In this document: positions 26,976 through 38,380 of the stretch, piece after piece
Position numbering within the stretch: position 1 is the first letter of the stretch
Layout of the letters: every line of letters starts with the position of its first letter
Assembly (NCBI RefSeq): GCF_964340395.1
Contig: NC_135550.1
Location: 10,995,908-11,059,907, forward strand
DNA length: 64,000 bases
Origin: Glandiceps talaboti
Lineage: Eukaryota; Hemichordata; Enteropneusta; Spengelidae
Direction of reading: 5' to 3'
Notes under the pieces: generated by a model
What the model saw: only the letters and a program-made list of their open reading frames with translations
The model's database searches: none
Told to the model about the DNA's origin: nothing
Made by a program: the position numbers and the translations under genes

Positions 26976-29900
26976 AACCATACATTCGGCATATAGATTT
27001 AACGGAATCTATTCGCTTCATATGAAGTAGAAGTACATGCAAACTGGTCAATACGGTATCATATTTTATTGCAATAAAGTCACATTTTACTCTACCGGTC
27101 ACAAAAGGGTACAATATCAAGAGTTCAATGATAGTTTTATCGAATGAACTACACAACGTGTATTTTTAACTTTTGAAAGATCATAGAATGCGTCAAGCTG
27201 TGTTGAAAGAACAGTCTCAGAGATACATGAATTGTACGATTTCGTTGAGTAACTTCTCCCAAGTCTGTCAACATTATGCTGATTGAACATCCACTGATGG
27301 ATGTAGATGTTAAATATTGAAGTACAATGTTGCGTGGTTCATTAGCGGAGTACATATTTTCGTATAGACTTCTATAACGCTAAGATGTTATTGCGAGAAG
27401 TCAAACTTTATATCTCGGGTGTATTCGTATTCTTAATTACGTTTTATAAACTGTCCAACATTACCTAAATTATACGAAACATTCTCTCTTTTTTTCTCTA
27501 TGAAAATTACGTCAATATACCGCTCACGCACGAGTTTAGCTAAAACGCTTCACATATTTCAGACACTGTATATATAGAGAAAGCCTTGTGTTAAAGAACA
27601 CTTCACTGCATATTGCTAAAAGGGTTCCCGCCAGCGACGATATAGGTGCAGTGAATATCAACACCTGCAGTCTGTACTAAACCATTATCGGCGAGAAACC
27701 TTACAATACTAAGTAATATGTGCTAGTTGTAAGTATAAACTGTAAAACTATCCACTTTAATAAAGTCTTTCGCTTAATAGCATTTGGATAAAATTTACCA
27801 TCGGTGAATGTCATTTGGCCGATTCCCTCAACTAAACATACAGTGCGGTGAAGTTATAGCTCTGTACATTAATAATATGGCATGCAGGAGATAACCACAT
27901 GATTCTTAGTTTGCAGTTATCTCTAATATCTTTTGAAGTCATTTGAATGCACAATTCATGACGAGTAATAGAGAAAGGGTTGCAGAGAAGAAGCAATTTG
28001 AAAAGGAAGACGGCGATTTAAAATATGCAACTTTAAAAAAACAAACTATTCCACTATGATTATAGCAACTATCTTAAAACATGTAATGAACTACATTTGT
28101 ATATGAAAGATTCGTGTGGCTTTAAATACATCAATTACAATAAAGCACACGTAAATTCGACTTTGTAATATGCAGTGAAGGGCAAAGTAGAGACAGGATG
28201 TACTTTAACGCCTGGTTTATCAATACAACCGGTAAGTACTTAGTACTATCAGAAAATGCTTTAAAAGTGCACATTTGTACTAGATGTGATGGTGTATTTA
28301 CACCGTACTGCCCATAAACGATGGTCACTAGCTTCTAAGGATAGTACGAGTAGTGGTTTGAACAGGAAACAGTAGTGTAAGGCGGTAGAATGTGAAACTT
28401 GCGTCTGCGCCGATACGAATTTGAAGTGGCAAGGACAGTTCGCTTCTTCTTCGTTTACTTGTATATGTATAATGTATGGGTAAATTTCCACTGTTATCAA
28501 TTGCAGAACGAAATTTGCATATTTCATTTTGCTGTTATCATTTTCTCGATATGCGTTATTGTACCTCGGAAGACCTAAAAAGTGATGAGTGAATTCTTCA
28601 GCATATATATGTACGACGTGGTTTCGTTATATGTGATGAGAAGTGATATCAGTTCTAATACACAAATGATATTATTGAACTAAAAATAGTCGCTCTCATT
28701 AGCAAATTTATCAGTTTTCATAGTATACTCCCCACAATCAAAACACTGATCCTTCCTTTAATACTTCAAACATGTCACGTTTTACAATGTCTCACACGAC
28801 AGACACCAAGCTGTAATATATAACATTATGAATCCTATAGACTATGGCAACCTTTTATGTCTTGTCAACGTTTTCTCGGCCCTTATATTAAAATCGTCAG
28901 CTACAGTCGAACATTCTTTGCGGGAAGTCAAGGCAACCGATTTCTCCAAGGAGGTATTTTGAAAAGCTTGCGTGCACACAGATCATTATATTGTGTTGTG
29001 GCTGTGTTATTTTTCTCCATAAATACCTCCCCAATCACAAAGAAAATTGTTCCATTAGTAATAGCCAATGTAAAGGCAGGAAGATTGCAGAATATAACAA
29101 TCGCCCACAAAGGCGTTAAAACCCCCATTATGTTCGTTAATCCAGTGCCCGAATTTCCTTTTCCGCAAGTATAGTTTGTGACATTTTAGACAAAACATGG
29201 AAAAGCAAAGGAGAAAACCCCAAGGTCGATTTTTTTTATTGTTTAGACACGCGGTAATATGCAAGACGTGTTTTCACAATCTCGGACACATGATAAACTT
29301 TCCTGCTGATAAAGTCTGAAAGTTCTTTCAAAGTGCGTTATCGCGTAAATTGATTTCCGAAGGGATAACGTCAGACTATTCTAGAAGAAAAAATGACAAC
29401 GATAAAAATCATTATGGCACCATGATTTCATAAATGTAATAAAAAGAAAATGTTCGGCGTTATCTTAGAATCTCAGGAGAAACCCTTGATTCATTTATCA
29501 GTTCAAAGAGTCTAGATAACAGTGATATTTTGAATACCAAATATGGAGTTTCCAACAGACTTTCCAACAGACTTTATGATTTCACGGAAAGTGATTGTGG
29601 CAATGGCGACAAAGATCTTAATCTCGGAAAGTCTTGCTTTTACAAGATATAAGACGTGATTGACATGTCGTTAACAACCAATTTTACAAACATCTCCTAC
29701 GCATGTGCAGTACCTTTACATATTACGTTTGTTGGCTTAAGTTTAACGGCATTGGGGTGCTCATTTTACCAATCTCTTTAATTGATGTTACCATTTTAGG
29801 TAGGTATCGGTGTCTGCCGTTCTAATTACCCGACGGTTCTTATCGTCCTTAGACATCCATGACCTTTGACACGTCTAGTTAGGAAAGCACGGATTATTTG

Positions 29901-31575
29901 CTTTATTTCTTTCCACCTGGGAATTTTACACAATCAACATTCGATCGTTTCATTCTTGTTTGAAGGCATGGCATTGTGTTCTAGTTCAAAGTTTCCTTGT
30001 ATTAAAATTGAAAATGTATGACTGCCAGCAATGAATATAGAAGCAATGGGAAATTGATTTTTCTCCATCGATCCGAAGAAATGGGTTATCATTATCGCGT
30101 AATTTATGTAAATCACAAAAGTACAAATTCAAAATTTGGCTGTTTATAATGATTCATATCATTGCCCTTAAAATATCCTCAATTATTTGCGATTAAGTTA
30201 GTTGTGCATGTTATTTTTAGCGATTGTTGTAATATCTATTGATTTTATGAATTAATTTGCCTTATGTTTTTCCACAATCTTTCTATTTTTCAACCATACT
30301 GTAATTCGTCTTTACTTATTTTATTAAACCTTTCTCTTGATCTGCCCTTTGTCCTTCTGTCTCTAGCTGTACATCTCTAGCCAGCATCCCACCCCCTGCT
30401 TTGAATAAAATGACAAGATATATCTTTCTTCAAACAATATGGCATACTATATGAAGAAAATTCCTTTCTATCATGATCTTGTTATATTTGTTGCTGTGTC
30501 ATAATCAGAAATCGATTATAAAACTTCAAAGAAAATAATGACTAGTCCATTATTTTTCCCCAAGTGTCAAAGGTTTTCCAACACCATCCAAAAAGTAGAA
30601 TACAATGTATTAGAAGGTTGGTTCAATAGAATCATCTGTGGGCAATCATATCGTGTTTTGGTATCCATAGGCCAATTTGCTTTTTTTCGACATGTTGCTA
30701 TCTGATGATCGGATCAAGGTTTTCTGAATAAAACACTTTAAGGCCATCACATAGCCACAATCCTTTAAAATAATATACAATGGAAAAGTGCATGAGCCCC
30801 AAGCTTTAATGAAGAAAGACTAGCATCTTTTCTATAATGTGGCATTTATTCCTTTGTTGCACACCATCGCAGCTGAACATTTGTGACAACGTTCAAGATG
30901 CCTTATCAATCGTCTTTCCCAGAAACGAGTAATTTTCATTATCTTTGCACTGACGCATCTCTTTTCATAGTTGTTAAGTGATTCTAATGTTGTTGGAGGT
31001 CACGCTAAGTGGTGACTGAATAAACAGGAAATAGTTGATACGATCGAACTACTTACAAAGGGAGAAGCTATATGCACACATAGCTTGTATTATTTAGCAC
31101 TGAATGATCGTCTGACCCATCAATGTGACTGTGAGATGGTAGGTTCAAGGAGTGCACATAACAGCACGTACAGAACACAATATATTTCTACTGAATCCCA
31201 GACAGTTACGATATAAATCAATAGAGTCTAGAAATTTTTCAACATTGAGAATTGCAGACGACGGGTCAAATATTAAATGGTGAGTTGAAGTCACAAAAGA
31301 AGCATTTATGCAATAATGCCTTTGCATTTCTTACGTTTGCTGACGTCGTAACATTTTGTGAAGAAGGTGAAAGCTAGTCAGAGAGTTTGGCAACTTTTAC
31401 AGTTAATCTTTGCAGAGGCCATGCCCATCCAGTCTTTTGTATTTTCATACCTTTGTAATTGGTATGAAAATTTAATGCAAATATATGACAGGTCGCATTT
31501 ATGATTTGGAAAGAGCCTAATTATAAGTTCCTCAACACAGTGGTATAAAAATTATATTATACTACATGTAACGCC
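26976..31575. other. gene-free stretch
   Basis: No gene recognised. The segment 28857-29174 is open on both strands (106 codons +, 66-70 codons -) but lacks splice or domain support. Minor items are a 15 bp direct repeat (TTTCCAACAGACTTT) near 29550 and a DR1-like TGACCTTTGACAC near 29868. Confidence 0.4.
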
Positions 31576-31576
31576 T

Positions 31577-31607
<31 letters not shown>

Positions 31608-31694
31608 TATTATTTATTTATTTTTTTATTTATTTATTTTTTTATATACTTACTCACATATTTGTTTGTTTATTTGTTTGTTTCTTTGTTTATT
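31576..31694. repeat. degenerate (TTTA)n / (TTTG)n array
   Basis: TTTA units with several insertions and T runs pass into TTTG units towards 31665-31694. It is more degenerate than the neighbouring TA tract, so probably older. Confidence 0.95.
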
Positions 31695-31979
31695 CGTTCT
31701 GTAAACTACTTTGATCAATAATGTACTCAGACGGTAATTATTTGCATGAAAATGAATTCACCTAGTGTTACTGATATTGTATGTTCCACGATGGCAGATG
31801 TTTTGTTATTTCGATTATTACCCTGTAGCACTTAGTAACAAAAAAAAATATTTCTTTGCATTGAATTGTATCGGTTTAGAATATTAAGACATGAAAGTAA
31901 ATCACTGAAGGTACCAATTGCTATTACCCCAAGGCGGAGTGGACAGGACATTATTCATCTGGACACCTGTATAAAACAA

Positions 31980-32101
<122 letters not shown>

Positions 32102-33583
32102 TGCAGATTATTCGAGTTGAAAAATCCACTTTTTGAAGTACACCGAATTTAAAGAAATTCCCCGCACAACTGCAATTCTTATTTTTTTATTTAATCAAAC
32201 TTGATTTTTACAACAAGTTTTACTACATATTCTATTCTTTACTGTCGAGATAATAAATTGCCATTGCAACAACCTAGCAGGGGCAGCTAAAATGTGACGT
32301 CCATAATTGTATCAAATTACATAAATGAACATGGGACACTTTCAGATGTTCGTCTTTCCACGAAACTCTCTATAATTATCTTTTTTCTCGACCGCCATTG
32401 TATTCATGTATTATATATGTATGTATACTTCCACAACGTGTTTTGCTATTCACTTTTTTGTATGGTGAACATTAATTCAAATTCACTCTCATCTGATTAG
32501 CTTCGTCACAGTTACTGCATTATAAAATTACTTGTAAACTACGTAACCCTTCACACGCCCTCCATTAACGTAGCCAGTGTTTGACTCCACTCTTCAGTTA
32601 AATCTCATTTACTGGGAATGAAAGCGACGATGTCCCTTTATACCTTACCATAGATGTAAACAAAAAGTGCATGCGACGAATTAAATTTACCCGATTCAGT
32701 AACACGTTATCACTTGATACAAGCTGAATGTCTCTCGTAAGGGTCGAATATTGGTGACAAATTTGATAAACGGTATTCTTTAAGTGAACATTCAATTTAC
32801 TATGATAATGTATGGTGAATAGCACATACCAACTTTGGGTGTTTGACCATGAAAATAAATGTCAAGGTCAAAAAAGGCCAAGTTCTCACAAAACTTGCTT
32901 TTGATACAACCGTTTGAGATACAAGGGTCAGAACGTCGTTTTATCATTAGTAGAAAATTAAAACTGGCTTTGAAGGTGCCGAAAAGATGTCAGAAAACTA
33001 GTTATATCGTATACGAGAAAATCACTAATTTTACAGACATAAAAAAAATGTAAATTTATTAAATGATAAACATGGCTATAGTTCAGCTGAGAAGGTTTTG
33101 GAACAAAGCGTCGTGCAACTTTCCCCTATAGCTCTTGACATTTGTGTTAGATTGTTTAGTTGAAATTGGTTCACACATATTCATTTCATACCTTTTGTTT
33201 GATTTATACCATTTACACAAAAAGAGTATTAACTGAGATACATGATAAAATTGTTCAAAAACTTGCAAAATATGCTAATGAGGCATATTTGTATGCTCCA
33301 TTTGTTTCTCCAAAATTATGACATATTTTGTGACACGGAGCTGGCATATGGCAAGTTTCGTTTCATTTAGGTTAAACGCCACTGGTGATATACATGTCTG
33401 TGTTCGTACAACGCGACATCGTAAACGTTAGCATAGTAAACAGCATTTTGTTATTTTATTCCCTACATACCAAGCTAACTTCATCAGCGAATGACACTAT
33501 TTCATTAAGTGGAATAATGTACCAAGCGAAAAGTAAAGGGTTAAAATACGCATTCCTCGACCTATTAATTAACATAAGCTCTC
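32102..33583. other. gene-free stretch with a nuclear-receptor-like site
   Basis: No gene recognised. TCAAGGTCA at 32862-32870 is the exact extended half-site used by ERR/SF-1-type receptors. It is followed by AAAA and AGGCCA, forming an imperfect DR4. This is a motif observation only. Confidence 0.35.

Positions 33584-33661
<78 letters not shown>
33584..33661. repeat. (GATA)n microsatellite, about 19 units
   Basis: An uninterrupted GATA run ending at ACATGACATG. The minus-strand frame here reads poly-IYLS and is an artefact. Confidence 0.98.
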
Positions 33662-34280
33662 CATGACATGTCACCAATGCCTTTGAAGATCCAGAATACA
33701 GTCTGTTGAATTTGTTGAGATATAATAAGCACGGAATAGATTGTCTAACCACCATCTTTAAGTTTGTTTACTGAGCAATTTTGCTACCGCCTGAAAAACT
33801 TTTAAATTCATTTTCATGACTATTCGACGAGGCTAATAGTTTCGCAATGCAAGATATCGATTGTATCGTATATCCGAAGACCTTTTGAGCATTTTAAAAT
33901 GAACCTAAAACGTAAGGTGTGTCAGATTACAATATATTCCTTTCATGAATTCTGACGATTAATTTTCATGAACACTGGCAAATTTCAATGGCGTCAGAAC
34001 ATCATTCAAAATCCTTGATGGTACTAGATTCGACGGGTATAATTAGTCGGCCTGAATTTCAAGTGTTGGGTTGATCAAAGACTAAACACCGAAGGAACCT
34101 TAGTTTTACAAGTGTCTTGGTACGATATCATCAGTTATACTCATGATGTTGAGTGACATGACATGACAACAATTTAGTTACACAGAATTGTATCAATACT
34201 AACGTAACCTTGCCTACTCCATCGATCACACTTTGCTTCCCCACGTTTTCCATTTCAGTTGGTTGTACTTTTTGACTAGT
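33662..34280. other. gene-free stretch
   Basis: Nothing recognised. Confidence 0.45.
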
Positions 34281-34366
34281 ACATACATACATACATACAC
34301 ACACATACATACATACATACATACATACATACATACATACATACATACATACATACATACATACAT
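34281..34366. repeat. (ATAC)n microsatellite
   Basis: About 21 ACAT/ATAC units with one CACACA interruption. The minus-strand poly-MYVC frame is an artefact. Confidence 0.98.
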
Positions 34367-35657
34367 GTACAACCTTCAGTGTGAATCATAATACTCACGG
34401 TACATCAATTCTCTACAATGCTCTCAGGAATATGATTTCTCTATCCATTAGTCCGCATGGGAAAACTGTATCGTTGAAATCACTATCGCTTACTTTGCTA
34501 AAACGTGCTGGCCAGCGGGGATACGGGCAACGGATATTGAAAAGGAAATTTAGCAAGTTGTAGTCGTGCCGACAAAATGTAAAAAAATCAAACAGTCAAG
34601 TTACTTCCTTCTAAGAGTAAAAACATGTAACGTATGAATGAAGTATTAAAAGTCATGGCCCATTAAAGCAGCAGGTGCACTCTAAAATAAGACACATTGG
34701 ATGTTGTCAGTACTTAAACCAAGGTGACTTCAAACCATCCACTTTACCAATAAAAGGGGAGGGGTGGGAGAGAGGACATCCTGTGATCAGATCAGCGATG
34801 CATAGTAATTATAACAATATGCAGTTTAACATATATAGGCTCGTTTATGATAACGGCGAAATAACCATTTGGACGCCAATAGAATACTGTTCAGGACTTA
34901 TCCTGGAAAATGTACTCAAACTAATTGTATAAGTACTTCAATACCACGCATTGGTATACAGATCATGATTGTGTTTGCTTTCCAAACATTGACAAGTGAC
35001 TTCAATATTGTGTACAATATCGTACATCGATCTTACAATGGCTGCACACTGTGTATCATAAAATAAATACAAATTAAAGGCAAGTATTAATTATTACCGT
35101 ACAGTAAGTAACACCTGGGCTTTTATTTAAAATGCAAAACCTTGGATATAACGAGTACTGTTTTGCAGTATTTTCACTTGCAAATTGTAAATTTTGAAAG
35201 CGATACTAAAGCTTGCAGATTATGACGTAAAATTTGTCGCAGTTGCTAAGAAAAGTAAAACCTAAAATAGATCAGGAGGTGCTTAAATGTACGTCAACGT
35301 ACTGACAGATCGACGTTATCGTGCGATAAATTTAAAGTGGACATTGTTATGTAGAAAATACACATAATCACACAGTAAACGTACATAATCACATCACTAT
35401 ACGATCATATCATACACCAATCAGGAAAATGTACAGTATTGAACAGGCGTCGTTCATCGCATACTGTATTTATATATCAACCACTCTGTAATAAATATGA
35501 ATCGTACGTCAAATCGAAAATACTAACCTTCCTCCACCGTGTATTATAAAGGTACATAGTCAATAATACATCAACTGATCCAGGGCAACAGATAAACACG
35601 TGGTAATTTAATAAAACCACATTGTCATATACTTAATGGACATCACCCTTCAGTTTC
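34367..35657. other. gene-free stretch
   Basis: No gene recognised. An 86-codon frame at 34675-34932 has no supporting signal. Confidence 0.4.
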
Positions 35658-36006
35658 AAGTGGCCATATGGATGAGGATTGGGTATTTATTTTGGGAATT
35701 TTAATTTATAAAACAATTTTATCATGGCTTCCTAATTGCAAAATCAACGTGAAACAACATAGATCAAGTCTGTGATTGTAACTCAATGCATTGCAAAAAG
35801 CTAAAAAATATGTAAAAGGTTTGTTATTGTACGTACAATGACAAACATTTTACACATGTATCAGTATTGTGCAATTGATTGAGTTACAAACAAGGACTCG
35901 GCATATGTTGTTTCACATTGATTTTTCAATTAGGAAGCCATGATTAAATTGTTTTATAAATTAAAAATCCAAAATAAATACCCAATCCTCATCCATATGG
36001 CCACTT
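35658..36006. mobile_element. 349 bp near-complete palindrome (foldback MITE or hairpin-RNA locus)
   Basis: The left arm begins AAGTGGCCATATGGATGAGG and the right arm ends with its exact complement, CCTCATCCATATGGCCACTT. The arms stay complementary all the way to a centre at GTAC|GTAC (35832/35833), with no spacer. The outer 103 bp of each arm differ at about five positions by eye; the inner 70 bp are roughly 70-75% complementary. No transposase frame is present, and no target-site duplication was clear. Structure is certain. Class (foldback MITE) is inferred; a transcribed long hairpin giving small RNAs is an alternative. Confidence 0.9.
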
Positions 36007-36184
36007 TAATACCGTAGGCCTCCTAATATGTTCATCATGCGAATTAACAAAGTGTTTTGGGTTATTTTATTGTACCCGTAGAAATTTGTGATACATTATC
36101 TCCAAGAGTTTAAAACTAACAGAGTTCAGAGAACAATTCTTGTTCATGCCATTAGTCTGTCAAATCAAACTTGAACTAATCCAT

Positions 36185-36589
36185 AATCTCATGCTGTGCA
36201 CATTCATTACCTAAATACTTGAACGTGAACTTGAGTGGACTTTCATCGTGATGTTAATGCATTCATGTCATTATGTGCTGGGTGCTTTTACTCGGATATA
36301 TGATATAAACTTACAATAATCGATAACTTGTCAGATATTAGATTATTTTTAAAATGAGCGAATTTGTGTAACACATTATTGAAAACGCCATTTTGAATAT
36401 GAAATCCATCAAACAGATTATTCACACAGATGTAAGCACACTCATGCATATGTATGCACACGGAGAAGTTAGTGAAGATGAAGGAATACGACTCTCATGA
36501 TAGACATGTGATTGTGCTTAAACATTTCTGTTCATGTTAAACTTCAATCAAGGAATACATAATGACATTTTCCTTATGTAATTTTACAC
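36185..36589. repeat. 405 bp tandem duplication, copy 1
   Basis: The copy starts AATCTCATGCTGTGCACATT and ends TTATGTAATTTTACAC. It appears identical, on reading, to the adjoining copy at 36590-36994, and the unit boundary is exact. No coding potential. Flanking sequence is not part of the unit (ATCCAT precedes copy 1, TTTTGG follows copy 2). Confidence 0.97.
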
Positions 36590-36994
36590 AATCTCATGCT
36601 GTGCACATTCATTACCTAAATACTTGAACGTGAACTTGAGTGGACTTTCATCGTGATGTTAATGCATTCATGTCATTATGTGCTGGGTGCTTTTACTCGG
36701 ATATATGATATAAACTTACAATAATCGATAACTTGTCAGATATTAGATTATTTTTAAAATGAGCGAATTTGTGTAACACATTATTGAAAACGCCATTTTG
36801 AATATGAAATCCATCAAACAGATTATTCACACAGATGTAAGCACACTCATGCATATGTATGCACACGGAGAAGTTAGTGAAGATGAAGGAATACGACTCT
36901 CATGATAGACATGTGATTGTGCTTAAACATTTCTGTTCATGTTAAACTTCAATCAAGGAATACATAATGACATTTTCCTTATGTAATTTTACAC
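36590..36994. repeat. 405 bp tandem duplication, copy 2
   Basis: Second copy of the unit at 36185-36589, directly abutting with no spacer and no difference noticed. Either a very recent duplication or unresolved overlap or haplotype duplication in the assembly. Confidence 0.97.
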
Positions 36995-37369
36995 TTTTGG
37001 CGCGTGTGAGGGTTGTACATCTTGGTGAATATGTCGTTCTCGTCACTTCCATGGAACATTTAATTGCGGATGAATACATTTGGGAAAAAGTTAACGTGTT
37101 TTATGAATGAGTTTGGCTGAGTCGACAAGAGTTTATTTGCTATACGTGTCTGTCCTTTGAGTTGTTCAGGACACTGCATTTTGTTATATAAGGGTGAGTA
37201 CCCATAGCTGAATACCTACATAATGGTTAGTGAGGAATTGAAATTCATTTCTTTGAAGTTGATGTACTTGCATATATTGTTAGAGCATTGTATTCCATCT
37301 CATTCGATGTGTGACATAACGTGTTTTATCGAATGCTTCTCCTAAGTGATATGTTGTAGTATTTGGTAT

Positions 37370-37885
37370 ATGGTATATGGTATTGTGGCGTGGTGTGCTG
37401 TGTTGCGATATATTGCATTGTATTACACTGTGTTGCATTGTAATGCATTCAATACATTGTATTGTATTGTATTGTATTGTATTGTATTGTATTGTATTGC
37501 AGTACATCGTATCGTATCGTCTTTTGTTGCCCTGCGTTGTATTGTATTGTATTGTATTGTATTGTATTGTATTGTATTGTATTGTATTGTATTGTATTGT
37601 ATTGTATTGTATTGTATTGTATTGTATTGTATTGTATTGTATTAATTTTATTCTATTTTATTTTATTCTATTTATTTTATTTCATTTTAGTTTAGTTTAT
37701 TTTAATTTAATTTCATTTAATTTTATTTCATTTAATTTTACTGTATTGTATTTATTGTATTGTATTGTATTGTACTGCATGGTATTGTGTTGTAGAGTGC
37801 TGTGTTGCGTTATATTGCATTGTATTATACTGTGTTGTATTGTATTGTATTGTATTGTATTGTATTGTATTGTATTGTATTGTCT
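37370..37885. repeat. (ATTGT)n pentanucleotide array with nested ATTTT block and longer-range duplication
   Basis: Pure ATTGT runs at about 37457-37499, 37540-37641 and 37831-37885 flank a T/A-richer ATTTT-like block (37642-37745). A 47 bp variant segment beginning GTGCTGTGTTGCG is present at 37395 and again, slightly changed, at 37797. The pentamer has no stop in any + frame, so it creates overlapping frames up to 189 codons (poly-LYCIV); these are not genes. Confidence 0.97.
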
Positions 37886-37990
37886 TGGATTAGCAGTAAT
37901 TATGATAACATATACCATTTATAGAATAGCATATAGTCGTGTATGACCCTGACTAAAATACATGGATGTGTAGCTCATCATGTAATTTTT

Positions 37991-38025
37991 TCCTTCCGTA
38001 AGGAAGGAGATGTATTAGGGGGAAA

Positions 38026-38080
<55 letters not shown>

Positions 38081-38380
38081 TGTATCACCATTTTCTAAAA
38101 AACGACTGCATCAATTAGAACGAAATTTGGTAGACACGTTCCGTAGGGTAATGGCAAGAACTGATTAGGTTTTGGTAAACAGCCATGAATATTAATGAGC
38201 AATGTGCATAATAAATGGTTTTCGGGAATTAGACTATATCTCAAGAGTACATGCTTCAAATTCAATATAATTTGGTACATACATTTGCGATACCTAAGTG
38301 CATCTGTCCTAAAATTATCATTAATGTAGCTTTCAGTTTTAATAAAATATTGGCATTTTTCTGTAATTAGACGCAGTGGC
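37991..38380. repeat. repeat-like segment with 5' hairpin and (TG)n tract
   Basis: It starts with a short hairpin TCCTTCCGTAAGGAAGGA (37991-38008), then AGATGTATTAGGGGG, then about 50 bp of TG repeats (38029-38079), then unique-looking sequence with ATTAATGAGCAATGTGCATA. The fixed order of hairpin, microsatellite and body is typical of dispersed elements that carry an internal microsatellite. Family membership is suspected only from general resemblance; the 3' boundary is a guess. Confidence 0.4.

Noticed and set aside
28857-29174. 106-codon + frame with an overlapping hydrophobic - frame
   Set aside because: No splice signals, no recognisable domain, and openness on both strands points to chance.
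37377-37946. 189-codon + frame, longest in the window
   Set aside because: It is the translation of the ATTGT array (poly-LYCIV); overlapping frames in other phases are equally open, as expected for a stop-free pentamer.
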